From Mortierella alpina (Eukaryota > Mortierellomycota > Mortierellomycetes > Mortierellales > Mortierellaceae): a stretch of 64,000 nucleotides of DNA. This document shows positions 19,671 to 29,367 of this stretch, piece by piece. The stretch is taken from positions 248,001 through 312,000 of the forward strand of contig JANATF010000021.1 of NCBI GenBank assembly GCA_029449245.1, written 5' to 3'. The notes under the pieces were generated by a model. It made no database searches, was not told the DNA's origin, and was given only the letters and a program-made list of their open reading frames with translations. The position numbers and the translations under genes are program-made. Position 1 is the stretch's first letter, and every line of letters begins with the position of its first letter.

Positions 19671-20237
19671 AGGCTTTCGAATTATTTATAACCAATCTAC
19701 TGTATTGTCCATTTCAGAAATTTTTCCGTCAAAAATTTTGAGTTAAAGGTGGTCCAGGTGAGGTCACAGTGGAGCTATTCGCAGAACCCCTGCTATTAGT
19801 CAACACGGTGAGGTCGAATAGGAGCTGAGAAGGGCGAAACTTCCGTTTTCCAAACGGAAAAGTGCCTATTTTAGTTTCAAATCGAGGTTTGCTGCCTCGC
19901 AGAACCTTCGAATAGCAGATGTAAAGCTGCTTTAGCATCAGCCAAAAAATGCTAAATGGGGCAAAATTTTGAGCTAAAGCTGCAATAGCTAATCGATGGC
20001 GGAAATTTTTGTGAAAGGCACAATACATCTGACGGCAACACTTCGAATATGTCACTCCTCTCTATCAATGAAAAATCAATATCTTCAAAATCAACATCAT
20101 AACTCATCTCGTTGTCTGCTGGCTCTGCACCATCAAGATGACCATGCTCATGCTCCATGGTAACGTCCATGTAATCAACCTCGTCCTCACTGTCGTTTTG
20201 CCCAATGTCCATGTTATCATACGGAGACGATGCACCT
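19671..20237 (-). other. Interval between RecQ and DUF6589 genes
   Basis: The region between the two stop codons. It includes an acidic 86-codon minus-strand frame (20212-19952, with MDIGQNDSEDEVDYMDVTM) directly downstream of the DUF6589 stop. This could be a spliced C-terminal exon of that protein. Otherwise no feature is visible. Confidence 0.4.
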
Positions 20238-22440
20238 TCAGGTTAAATCCTCAATTCGCCCGTCGCTCAGATTGAGGAGTCCATCGTCGAAGAGGTTCTT
20301 TACGGGCGGCGGTAGAAGCGCACAAGAATCTTCAAAAATGGAATGTTCCCGAAGCGATCTGAGAATACGCTTGATGTCCTCATCGTATGACACGTCCGCA
20401 TGCCAGGATATGTTTTTCGAGATCTTGTACTGCGATTCGAGGCGCTTTGCGATCCGCGCAAATGTGTGTATATTTGCCGATATGGATTCAGCCAACAACT
20501 CCCAGGATGCATTGCTTCCCTTTGCGGCATAGATAACCTTGGTAAGCAGATTGTTGTGCTCTTGGTAAAGGTCCGCAGGTATCCAACGGTTCGTCTCACC
20601 GCTGGTGTTGACCAGCAATGATGACATAACGGCTCGTTTGGTCTCCGTGTCCCATGCGTGTCGAAGCTCGCAGTGAAGACGCAGAAGTTCGTAGCCGTAG
20701 TTCTTTGTCGATCCAGCTTGAGAGATGATCGTGATCCATTTGAGAACTTCCTCTATGCGCCCGATATCGCCAGCCTTAATGGCGGCTCCAAGCTCCATGT
20801 ACATCGTCATGTCTCGAAGAAACAGGAAAGCATTCTTCGAAGCCACACTGCCCAGGCTGTCAAGCACCTCGCGGCTGGCGAAGCACTGCTCGGCGACATC
20901 CTTGCTGTTGAAGTGAACTACTGTATCCAAGTCGTCAGCCTCCCTTAGCCACTACATCCAGATCCTTGTTCCCTAGACGGAGTTCCCATACTCTTAGAGC
21001 TGTTGCGATGAAGCAGTGACGGAGAAGTTGATCCACGGCATGAAAATCTGGCTTGTCGAGAGTGACGCGGTTTCGACCAAGGAGCTTTGCGTGGTGTGCC
21101 AAAGATCCTTGTGTTCTGACTGAGCCGTAGTGCGTGCGCAGTATGGTGTTGCTCAACAGCATTTGAAGGTGGAAGAGCTGTACCACAGGAACCGCCCACT
21201 CCATACGATAGTAGCCCGGAATGTCATCCCAGCGTTGGCTTTTTATCGTCCGGATCCTTGATATTGTGAGCTGGTCCCCAGCTATGACAATCCGTTTTCC
21301 ATTATCAAAGAAGGTATGCGGTAGTTGAAGTTCTTGAACAACGGTCTCAAGGATCGAGATGTTTCCCTCAACTGTTGCCTGATTGATTTTCATCGACCGT
21401 AGAGGAAAGGTGGGTGTTTTCTTGAGAGAGAGTGGGTCTTGTTCGAGCTGAGGAACTGAACAATCCTGGTATCCTTTTGACTGTTTGCGTAGAACATCGA
21501 TAAAGTAATATCGACAGACTTCTTTCATGCGTTGGTCGGAGACTGCAGTTGGTAAGAGGTCGTCGAAAGAAAGTTTTATGTAAGGATTGTCCGTGAGACT
21601 AGGTCGGTCGAGCTTTTCGCCGACAATGATGGTCGCCGTCGCTCCGTTCTCAAAGGTGTCGGTATTCGTAATGCGCTGGTCGGATCTCCGAGACGCGATA
21701 TTGATATTGTCGTAGACAAGGTACCATGGCTCGCTTATCGCTATTCCTCTGACGGTCGACATGGCATCATCTGTCAGAGCCTTCAGTGCCCTCATGATGC
21801 TAGAATACGACACTGACAATCCAAGCTTCGAGAGAACCTCTAGAGTCTTGCGCCAGGCCCCGCCACTATAAAGGTAGAGACCTATAAGGAGCTGCAGGAG
21901 GTTGCACTGGCCGTTCCAGTGGATAAGCAGCATGCTGAGGATAGTCGGTACGATAGTGGCTGGAGGTCTGGTTGATGTGTCATCGTCATTTGTCAGGCCG
22001 AATAGAACGTTGTAGAGCACTGACGCATTCTCCTGAAGGATCTGGAGGATACCTGATAAGCAGAAACTGTCGATCTTTTGGCTGGTTAGGGAGCTGGCAG
22101 GACATCGCAAGTCGACGAGGCTAGCGAGGCTTTTCAAGTCTCTCTGTGCCTGAGGCTGTACTAAGTTCCAGGCCGCTTGGACGAGCTTGATCTGCTGATT
22201 TCGATGGCGAAGTCTTGTGAACCAAAAGTCGAGAAAGAATCCCGGGTTGTCCTTACTGTAAAAACGAGTGACCGACTCGGCACATCTCTCATTCTCAGAA
22301 GTAAAGAGAGCGATCAAAAACGTGCGAATGGTGAAGTCGTATTTGTCCATTACATCCATGATGATCAAAAGACCTTCAAGTTGGAAGTCGGCTTTGGTAT
22401 GGTAATGAGCTGTAGGTGAGGTGTCAATGTCTGGGTCCAT
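20238..22440 (-). pseudogene. DUF6589 protein with one frameshift
   Basis: Two consecutive frames (22440-20935, 501 residues, and 20930-20238, 230 residues) make one protein interrupted by a single-base shift near 20945. The first frame has YDNINIASRRSDQRIT (about 243-259), MKINQATVEGNISIL, AGDQLTISRI (D389) and RMEWAVPVVQLFHL (E414). The second has MELGAAIKAGDIGRIEEVL and VNTSGETNRWIPADLYQEH, which I recognise as the C-terminal half of DUF6589, a fungal family of unknown function. Asp244, Asp389 and Glu414 sit in a DDE-like order, so a transposase role is plausible but unproven. The shift may be real decay, a sequencing error or programmed. Confidence 0.8.
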
Positions 22441-22760
22441 GTTACAACGTTATTGTTATGTAGATGGTGAGCGGTGCGATGGGATGCTATAGCTTGACAG
22501 TAGCGAGTAAGGCGAGAAAGATGAGGTCCATTCCCACACTGGGTGACACAGCTTTGACCCATGTCCATGGTAACACTTTGGTTCCGACAATCACTGTGGC
22601 GAGGTGTTACTGTTCTTTTGAAGAGTGGAGCTGTGCTTTATTGTGATTTACTAGATATGACGAGGGGTGAGTATGTATGAGTGCTGAGTGTAGGTTCCTG
22701 CGAACTTTGATGAAGTGATGTAAGAGACGAGATGGACTGGAAGACGATGGTGAGGTGCAG

Positions 22761-22830
22761 GAATGAGTTGTGGGAAGGCCCCAGTTTTTTCAACGCATTA
22801 GAGCCATGGGAGAGTTTGCTACCCTTTAAT
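22761..22830 (-). repeat. Right TIR of RecQ element, inner part
   Basis: 70 bp (ending in TAAT at 22827-22830) matching the inner part of the left TIR. The DIRS element begins directly afterwards. Confidence 0.88.
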
Positions 22831-22880
22831 ACTCAGCGTAGTCGAATAAGTATGAAGACTAAAGCATATTATTCGACCAA

Positions 22881-23017
22881 GATGGGACTCTAACTGTGTG
22901 TACCTTTTCTTTTATTGTCATGATCCTCCCAATAAAAAACCTGTTTTTTTTTTTTTTTTTTTTTTGGTGGCGTGGATATCTATATCTACTGGATCCAAGG
23001 CAGCTCAGAAACTCATC
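22881..23017 (-). repeat. DIRS-1 terminal inverted repeat (3' side)
   Basis: Reverse complement of 26978-27109, differing mainly in T-run length (22 versus 18) and a few bases. Confidence 0.9.
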
Positions 23018-23055
23018 GTCTCCAGAACAGATGCCAGGGTGGGAAGGGTGGGACA

Positions 23056-23150
23056 GTTAGAGTCCCATCTTGGTCGAATAATATGCTTTAGTCTTCATAC
23101 TTATTCGACTACGCTGAGTATTATTCAGCCCTTCGATGGGACTCTCCCTG
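23056..23150 (-). repeat. DIRS-1 internal complementary region
   Basis: Its first half is the reverse complement of the left extreme end (22831-22890) and its second half matches the other extreme end (27090-27120). It serves as template for circle formation in DIRS models. Confidence 0.88.
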
Positions 23151-23175
23151 TGGATCCAGAGCCAGAAAGGAAAAA

Positions 23176-24270
23176 TCACGAAAAAACAGCCGTGGTGAAG
23201 TTGTTGGCCGTTTGACGCGACATGCGATAGAACGAGTCGACAATCGCCGGAGAGGACCAGTTCCCTTGAATCATGACGTCCTCGACAGACACGCCCTTCA
23301 TGAGAGCGCGTGTGGCACCAATGGCACGGGCCTTGAGGCGCGGGGCACCTGGAGGTCGAGGTATCATCTCGAGATAATGCTTGAGGTGGTTGTTGATGCG
23401 ATCCACCGTCACAGCTTGCTGCAAATTCCGTAGGTTGCGGACCAAAGGAATAAAGAGTTGCTCGGGGTCCTTGTAGTGGGGCACAGGGACCAGTGTGTGA
23501 GCAATGCGGCGGTAGTACTCCTGGAATGCGGCTACAGGGCAGTACATAGGGTTGGGGTGCGGAAGAATCACTACCGTCTTGCGGATGCGCTGCTGCTGAC
23601 GGAGCTCCTTTGGCAGCAGTATGGAGAGTTCAAGCTTGGTATCAGCCATCTTGGACTCGTTGAGGTCGATGCATGCGATGTCGTCGGGACGTAAGAAACC
23701 GCACACAGCCAGAAGCCAGCACATCTTCTGGGTGAGGTCGAGTAAATGAAGGCGGTCGTTGCTCTTGAGGCCGTTGATGAACGTGAAGATGGGGTCCAGA
23801 TTCGCCTCGGCATGTCGGATGCGTTTGACGCCTTTCCTTGCCAAAGCCTTCATCATCTCCTCAAATGGTGCGTACGACGTGAAAATCGCGGTGTCGTTGA
23901 AGAGTGCGAAAATAGCCGTCTTGTAGACCTTGACGGTGTTGAAAGACCACTGGTTCCTGGTATAGCCGTAAGCGAGGAAGTTCATCAACTCAATAGGGTT
24001 CGGGACCAAGGGATCCAGATCCAGATGCTCCATCCAGCGAGCAAAGGCGCGTTGAGGGCCCGAGTATGCGCCTCTGCGGCGGACAGAGTTGTTGTCCTCG
24101 AAAAGAAGTGAGAGGACGGTGTCGCTGGCGCCCGCTGCTGTTAGCGTCTGCTGTCGACGTTCCAGGCGCAGAGAGACCACATCGGGTTTTTGGCGAGCAC
24201 GGATGAGTCGTTCCCCGGAGCTGGAAGAACTTTCGCTCGAGGTATCAGAGTCGGATGATCCACTGCCCAT
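23176..24270 (-). CDS. DIRS-1 tyrosine recombinase
   Basis: The recombinase integrates the circular DNA copy. The C-terminal catalytic domain shows CGFLRPDDIACIDL (first Arg), a KARAIGATRALMKG segment (second Arg box), NWSSPAIVDSFYRMS with the presumed Tyr nucleophile, and an N-terminal helical core-binding region (FARWMEHLDLDPLVPNPIEL). The frame is open for 1284 codons from 27030, running through the RT and gag genes. I took Met at 24270 as a conservative start, since homology begins soon after; the true start may be upstream. It overlaps the end of the RT frame. Confidence 0.85.
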   Translation of the reverse strand: MGSGSSDSDTSSESSSSSGERLIRARQKPDVVSLRLERRQQTLTAAGASDTVLSLLFEDNNSVRRRGAYSGPQRAFARWMEHLDLDPLVPNPIELMNFLAYGYTRNQWSFNTVKVYKTAIFALFNDTAIFTSYAPFEEMMKALARKGVKRIRHAEANLDPIFTFINGLKSNDRLHLLDLTQKMCWLLAVCGFLRPDDIACIDLNESKMADTKLELSILLPKELRQQQRIRKTVVILPHPNPMYCPVAAFQEYYRRIAHTLVPVPHYKDPEQLFIPLVRNLRNLQQAVTVDRINNHLKHYLEMIPRPPGAPRLKARAIGATRALMKGVSVEDVMIQGNWSSPAIVDSFYRMSRQTANNFTTAVFS

Positions 24271-25811
24271 CTCGATATCTTCGGGAACCAGATCGCGCTG
24301 GGCCAGTATGGCGTCACCACTGTCGCTACTGTCTGTTCCTCCTGCATCTTCTGCAGGATCGACGGGATCAGGTTCCATGGTGGGCAAATGTACAGCCTGC
24401 CCCTGTTCTTCCACGAGATGTTGAGTGCATCGTGTGCAAGTGCTTTCGGGTCTGGTCTCCAGGAAACGTACTGTTTGAGTTTGGCGTTGATCTTTGACGC
24501 AAAAAGATCCACTGTGTGAGGGCCCCACTGTGAATCCAGCTCCTGGAAGAAATCCTGGCTGATGGACCATTCCAGCTGTGTGTTCATCCTGCGCGAGGGA
24601 GCGTCCGCTGGGTTGAACTGTGACGGCACGTAGGTGGTCCTGAGGCGTGTTCCTGTCTCGAGGCAGTAGGACCATATCTCCTCTGCTAGATCCATAAGCT
24701 GAGGGGAGCGAGTGCCTCCAAATTTGTTGACGTAGGCAATGGTCGTTGTGTTGTCCGAAATGATGTTCACCAATTTGCCCTTGGCACGGGGGTGATGGAT
24801 GACATGCCAAACGACCTTCAACTCCTTCCAGTTGATGTGCTGATCCATCTCCTCGTCCGACCATGAGCGACTGATGATCTCCTTGTCGATGACGATCCCC
24901 CAGTGGTTGTCGGAGCTGTCCGTGTACGCATCCACCTCCGTTGTTTGAGGGAGAAAACATTGGCCGTTCCATTGATGAAGGTTGGTGCACCACCACTCGA
25001 GTTCCTGTCGGGCTGTGTCCGTCAACTTCACCAGGTCCGTCCAGCTGCATGTCTTCAGTGATGAATTGAGTAGCTGGGTCAGGCGTTGAGTCCGCAACCG
25101 TGCTGGGAAGACTGCTGCCATCATGGCCATGGCTTTCCCAATGAACGCTGAGAGGTTGCGGAGCGATGTCTCTCCCAAACGCAGTAGTTTGCCGGCTTCC
25201 CTGCGAATGTCCCTGATTTTTGAGCGAGGGACTGAGAGGGTCATGTCGGTAGTATCGATGGTGAATCCGAGATGGTCGATACACTGTGTTGGGGTGAGGG
25301 TTGACTTTGAGTCCTTTATAAGAAAACCCAACTCCTTTAGCTTGTCCTGTAGCATTCGGGTGTGCTGCTGTGACTCTTCTTTGCTGGATGCCAAAATGAT
25401 CAGGTCGTCGAGGTAGGCTGAGACTCTGATCCCCTTCTTGCGAGCCCAAGTGAGCACCGGCTTCAAGATCTTTGTGAAGATAAGAGGAGAGAGTGAGAGA
25501 CCGAACGGTAGGACGCGAAATTGGTATTGTGTGCCGTTCCACTGGAACTGGAGGAAACGACGAGACGATGGGTGCACAAGAACATGAAGGAATGCATCCT
25601 GAAGATCGATGCTTGTCATCCAATCGCCTTTCTTGACCATGCGGCATACCTGGGCCATGGTCTCCATCTTGAATGCGCGTCGGGGAATGAACTTGTTCAA
25701 CGGTCGCAAGTTGAGCACAGGTCGGACATCGCCTGTCTTCTTCGGTACCGTAAATAAGCGGGACGTAAATCCCACCTCCGACGCCTCTTCGATGGCCTTT
25801 TTTCCCAACAT
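24141..25811 (-). CDS. DIRS-1 reverse transcriptase, RNase H and methylase-like region
   Basis: This 556-residue polyprotein copies the element RNA. The RT shows SRLFTVPKKTGDVRPVLNL, SIDLQDAF, LPFGLSLSPLIFTK and catalytic YLDDL. RNase H has DAYTDSSDNHWGI and ISDNTTTIAYVN. The C-terminus has VDLFASKIN and ICPPWNLIP, the PPW element of the methyltransferase-like domain found in DIRS polyproteins. No interruption is seen. The frame may start upstream of the chosen Met. Confidence 0.9.
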   Translation of the reverse strand: MLGKKAIEEASEVGFTSRLFTVPKKTGDVRPVLNLRPLNKFIPRRAFKMETMAQVCRMVKKGDWMTSIDLQDAFLHVLVHPSSRRFLQFQWNGTQYQFRVLPFGLSLSPLIFTKILKPVLTWARKKGIRVSAYLDDLIILASSKEESQQHTRMLQDKLKELGFLIKDSKSTLTPTQCIDHLGFTIDTTDMTLSVPRSKIRDIRREAGKLLRLGETSLRNLSAFIGKAMAMMAAVFPARLRTQRLTQLLNSSLKTCSWTDLVKLTDTARQELEWWCTNLHQWNGQCFLPQTTEVDAYTDSSDNHWGIVIDKEIISRSWSDEEMDQHINWKELKVVWHVIHHPRAKGKLVNIISDNTTTIAYVNKFGGTRSPQLMDLAEEIWSYCLETGTRLRTTYVPSQFNPADAPSRRMNTQLEWSISQDFFQELDSQWGPHTVDLFASKINAKLKQYVSWRPDPKALAHDALNISWKNRGRLYICPPWNLIPSILQKMQEEQTVATVVTPYWPSAIWFPKISRWAVDHPTLIPRAKVLPAPGNDSSVLAKNPMWSLCAWNVDSRR

Positions 25812-25996
25812 AGATAGGACCTCCCGCTCTATGGCTAACCTGTCGGAGAGGGAATGTTGGAAGCCCGCTTTTTGACGCCGTCCGGTGGGGGGTGTGGATG
25901 TGAACGGGACGCGAAAGCCCTCTTTGATGATGTTGTTGACCCACTGGGAATCCGTGAGAAAACTCCACGCCCGCTGGAAGAGGGAGAGACGGCCCC

Positions 25997-26929
25997 CTAC
26001 TGGCGTGTCTCCCCCTCTGATCCGTTTCCCTGTCCACTGTCGTCGTTGGATCGGGATTTGCTGCGCTTCTGGCCGTAACTGCGGTCGCCAGAGTTGCTGC
26101 TGTTGTTGCCCTTGGACTTTTTGTCGCTCTTGTTGTAGTTGCTGCCCTTGCTGGAACTCTTTCCGCTGCCGCTCTTCTTATTAGAGTCGTTTTGCTGAGT
26201 CCTGGAACGCTGCTTGTCTTGAGACTTCTTCTCGACCGTCTTCGGGTCGACAACAGGTTTCGAAGCAGCCAGAATGGCTTCAGCCTGCCGGCGGCGCTCA
26301 GCCAGGTCATCGACTGTAAGCAAAGAGGGGCCTTCAGTGAGACTGATCTGCGAGACGGCGTAAAGACCTCCTTCGCGGCGAGATTGGGACATTTGTCCTG
26401 CAATATCGCCCAGCATGATCCTGAGAGTGTTGAGGAAGGCGAACACTTTCTGTGGTAAGTGAGGGTCATGGGGGTTCTGAGCGAGCTCGTGGGCGAAGGT
26501 GTCAAAGGGGCGAGTGAGGTGAGCGAGTTTGGTCTGATAAAGGGCGAGGGTGTCATTAACTGCTTTCGCGTGAGGAGAGAGTTTGAGGTGACCACCGAGC
26601 GGGTGGAGTGCAGGGGCCTGATACTCCATAAGGGAATTGTAATGGTAGTCTGCCATGGTGAAGACCTTGTGGTCTTTAGGGAGGACTGCTTCGAAGAACT
26701 GTTCCTCGCAAACGGCAGGGTAGTGTTCAATGAGCTCGGGGTAAGGGGTGAGAGTGGTTGAACGAGCCTTTTGAGAAACGTGAGGGTCTCCAAGGGAAGC
26801 GTTGGCGCGAAGCTCGTCAAGCTCCCTATCTTGGGCCTCAAGTCGGCGCTCCTGAGCCTCGAGGCGATCATAAATCGCTTGGAGGACGTCAGGGGAGAGA
26901 GTAGGAGTGGATTCATCCTGAGGATGCAT
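25997..26929 (-). CDS. DIRS-1 gag-like protein
   Basis: About 310 residues. A coiled-coil-like stretch (RLEAQERRLEAQDRELDEL) near the N-terminus is followed by a helical middle region, then a Lys/Ser/Asn-rich basic tail suited to nucleic-acid binding. It occupies the position of gag in DIRS elements and matches the layout of the second DIRS. The Met at 26929 was chosen because the longer frame to 27268 runs out of the element into the TIR. Confidence 0.7.
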   Translation of the reverse strand: MHPQDESTPTLSPDVLQAIYDRLEAQERRLEAQDRELDELRANASLGDPHVSQKARSTTLTPYPELIEHYPAVCEEQFFEAVLPKDHKVFTMADYHYNSLMEYQAPALHPLGGHLKLSPHAKAVNDTLALYQTKLAHLTRPFDTFAHELAQNPHDPHLPQKVFAFLNTLRIMLGDIAGQMSQSRREGGLYAVSQISLTEGPSLLTVDDLAERRRQAEAILAASKPVVDPKTVEKKSQDKQRSRTQQNDSNKKSGSGKSSSKGSNYNKSDKKSKGNNSSNSGDRSYGQKRSKSRSNDDSGQGNGSEGETRQ

Positions 26930-26977
26930 TGATCGATGCTTGCGAAGGATGAGTTCCAGTTCGTGATAAAAGAAAAG

Positions 26978-27109
26978 ATGAGTTTCTGAGCTGCCTTGGA
27001 TCCAGTAGATATAGATATCCACGCCACCAAAAAAAAAAAAAAAAAACAGGTTTTTTATTGGGAGGATCATGACAATAAAAGAAAAGGTACACACAGGGAG
27101 AGTCCCATC
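26978..27109 (+). repeat. DIRS-1 terminal inverted repeat (5' side)
   Basis: Pairs with 22881-23017. Confidence 0.9.
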
Positions 27110-27124
27110 GAAGGGCTGAATAAT

Positions 27125-27261
27125 AAAAAAGATACCTGCATTTGACCCATACTCTGATACCAGCCTGACGAGAAGAAGAATGGCGTTGCCTCCTAAAAAG
27201 GCAACAAACTTCGGGTGTGCACTTAGGGAGCGCACTCTTCGACTCTGACTGGTACCGAGCC
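27125..27261 (-). repeat. Right TIR of RecQ element, outer part
   Basis: 137 bp matching the outer part of the left TIR (17311-17447) with about one substitution. With the 70-bp inner part it totals 207 bp, the same as the left TIR. Confidence 0.88.
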
Positions 27262-27269
27262 TAGGCATG

Positions 27270-28020
27270 GACTACGATGAACGAAGAAAAGAAGCATGGG
27301 ATCGTGCATGGGCGTGGGTAGCGAAAGGAAAAACTTGATATGCACAGCGCAGCCCATCGCATAAAAAAAACATGGGCATAGGAACGTGCACGGGCGTGGG
27401 TAGTGAAAGAAAGGAAAACAAAGAAGGCAATCACAGCGCATGAACGCATGAACAAAGAAAGGGATATATGGGAACGTACAATGGCGTCGGTAGCGCTAGA
27501 AAAAGAAGTAAGCCATCCACAAAGAAAAGGGGTATGGGAACGTGCCAGGGTGTGGGTAGACAATGAAAAAAAAGGAAGAGAAGACAGGCACCGCGTAACA
27601 ACAAAGAAAAGGGGTAGCGAATCGTGCCAGGGCGTAGGTAGCGTAAAGAGAGAAAGGAATAAAACCACGGAAACGCAGCGCATGAATAATAAAGGGGCAT
27701 GGGAACGTGCAAGGGCGTGAGTAGCGAAAAGAGAAAAGAACATCCGCAGCGCATGAATAGAGACAAGGGGCATGGGAAAGTGCGTAGGCGTGGGTGTTAA
27801 AACAAAGAAAAAAAGAATATGCACATGAACAAAGAAAAGGGGCATGGGAACTTGCGCTGGTGGGTGGCGCTAAAAAAAAATGTAGGCCTAGCTCTGAAAA
27901 AAAGGAGCGTGGGAACGTGCGAGTGCGTGGATGGTAAAAAGAAAGGAAAGGATGAAATCGCAACGCACAAGTAGAGAAGGGGCATAGGAACGTGCCAGGG
28001 CGTAGGTGACAGAAAAACCA
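27270..28020. repeat. Degenerate minisatellite, ~65-98 bp unit, ten copies
   Basis: Ten diverged units share a core catgggaacgtgc followed by agggcgtgggtagcgaaa and an A/G-rich spacer. Unit starts lie near 27296, 27371, 27470, 27535, 27615, 27697, 27771, 27843, 27908 and 27983. Open frames on the minus strand here are composition artefacts. Related units occur at 51955-52310 (reversed) and 52620-52830. Confidence 0.75.
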
Positions 28021-28114
28021 CTCGCCCGGTGCAAAAAAAAGCGCTTTCCTGCGGCAGAGAAATATCGAGTACTCAGGATAGGAGAAGGGGGTATTTACAC
28101 ATTATCCAGCCTTT

Positions 28115-28239
28115 GGCGAGGACTCCATATGTGTAATCTTCTTTTAATGATGATTGCTCGAAACCTCCAGAAATGAAATAAAGTGAAGCTAGACTGAACT
28201 ATTTGTACTCGGTGGGAGCCCTACTGGAACTGCATCTTC
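28115..28239 (+). repeat. DIRS-2 terminal inverted repeat, left
   Basis: Reverse complement of 32222-32346. Confidence 0.9.
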
Positions 28240-28288
28240 TTTTCGTTCGCTCGGAACACTCATCCGCACCTAGAGTAGTATCACACCT

Positions 28289-29230
28289 ATGTCCTCTTCC
28301 TCTTCCTCCCCTCATGATCCCATCGCTTCCCTTCTTCAAAGCGACGACTTTAAGTCTGCTATGCGATCCATGCTTCGCGAGGCCCTGGCTTCAACGCCCC
28401 TTGACCAGGACCCTCCTCAGCGGGATGAGCAAGTCGCTCCCCCAGCTGTCACCGAACTGTACACACCTTCTGCCAAGGAACGTGAACATTGTCCTGGGAT
28501 CTGGCCAGATGATCCACGCACCTTCTTTCGCAGGCCAGTCTCTGCTGAGGACTGGAACAACCAACTTCGCCGCTGCCCCAAAAACACGCGCGTTTTGTAC
28601 GACCCTCCTGTCCTCCCAGCAGTCGTGCAGTGTTCTTCCACGTTCAAGGCCCATGACGGACAGCTGGCGAAGCTTCAGGGCGACATTGCACATCTCACTC
28701 GCCCCATCGACCAACTTATTCACCAAGTCCTCTCTGCTAACGATGTACCAGAAGAGAGTGAGGAACTTTTTATCAACTTTGCCAACCATATGCGCGAGCA
28801 GCTGGAGCTTCTGGCGAGCAAGGTTACTTCGATCCGCATGGACAACCTGCGCAAGGAAAAAGGACTTCCAGTATCAGACTCGCCTCATTTGCTCATCGAC
28901 CCTCAGTCTTTCAACGAGCAGCTCAAGACCGCCAAAGCTCTCTCAGCAGCTTTCGCACCCCCGAAGTCGACCAGCAGCAGCAACTTCAACCGTCGGGGCA
29001 AGTCGGGCAAGCAGGACCAACAACAACGGTCCCACAAATACTCCGACAAGAAAAGTAACTCCGACAAGCACGGTTACAGTCGCCGAAAGAACTCAGGCGA
29101 CCAGAGCGATGACGACAGCGACCGCGGCCGTCACAGGTCTTCTTTTTACAGGGAAAAAGGAAAAGACACCAGGAGGGACAGTCGCCACCGAGGACGCAGC
29201 AACACCCGCAGGTCCTCGGACCGACAGTAG
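28289..29230 (+). CDS. DIRS-2 gag-like protein
   Basis: 313 residues. The N-terminus is Ser-rich, the middle is helical, and the C-terminus is very basic and Ser/Arg/Asp-rich (KKSNSDKHGYSRRKNS and beyond). It is the first ORF after the terminal repeat, matching the DIRS-1 gag position and character. No zinc knuckle is seen. Confidence 0.7.
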   Translation: MSSSSSSPHDPIASLLQSDDFKSAMRSMLREALASTPLDQDPPQRDEQVAPPAVTELYTPSAKEREHCPGIWPDDPRTFFRRPVSAEDWNNQLRRCPKNTRVLYDPPVLPAVVQCSSTFKAHDGQLAKLQGDIAHLTRPIDQLIHQVLSANDVPEESEELFINFANHMREQLELLASKVTSIRMDNLRKEKGLPVSDSPHLLIDPQSFNEQLKTAKALSAAFAPPKSTSSSNFNRRGKSGKQDQQQRSHKYSDKKSNSDKHGYSRRKNSGDQSDDDSDRGRHRSSFYREKGKDTRRDSRHRGRSNTRRSSDRQ

Positions 29231-29367
29231 GAGGACGCATCCATCGACATGCGTCCGCCTGGCAAGGGCTTTCGCTAGATCCGGAGATCAGGGATATCAT
29301 CAAAGATGGATACAGGATACCCTTCATCAAGGACCCCCCGACAGCACCCTTCCCCAAACACGACCCA

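Larger units (their letters stand above)
22831..27124 (-). mobile_element. DIRS retrotransposon 1
   Basis: The minus-strand element carries gag-like, reverse transcriptase/RNase H and tyrosine recombinase frames. It has inverted terminal repeats (26978-27109 and 22881-23017) and an internal complementary region (23056-23150) that joins copies of the two extreme ends, the defining DIRS layout. TAAT occurs at both insertion junctions (22827-22830 and 27121-27124) and at the end-to-end join inside the internal region (ATTA at 23120-23123). This fits integration of a circular intermediate by recombination at a 4-bp core, without a conventional target duplication. Confidence 0.93.
17311..27261. 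mobile_element. RecQ/DUF6589 transposon with long TIRs, split by a DIRS insertion
   Basis: A 207-bp inverted repeat bounds the unit: 17311-17517 on the left, and 22761-22830 plus 27125-27261 on the right once the DIRS insertion is removed. The two repeats have equal length and differ at only a few positions. Inside are a RecQ helicase (plus) and a DUF6589 protein (minus) arranged tail to tail. CTAG occurs at both outer ends (17308-17311 and 27261-27264), compatible with a 2-bp TA or 4-bp CTAG target duplication. Without the DIRS the element is about 5.66 kb. I know of no named superfamily with this gene pair, so its class is an inference. Confidence 0.8.

Noticed and set aside
23176-24270. 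Starship-type captain recombinase
   Set aside because: The recombinase lies in a complete DIRS layout with gag, RT/RNase H, inverted terminal repeats and internal complementary region.
27261-28021. Several overlapping minus-strand ORFs with Phe/Cys/Pro-rich products
   Set aside because: They are translations of the degenerate minisatellite, with no start context, domain or conserved frame.
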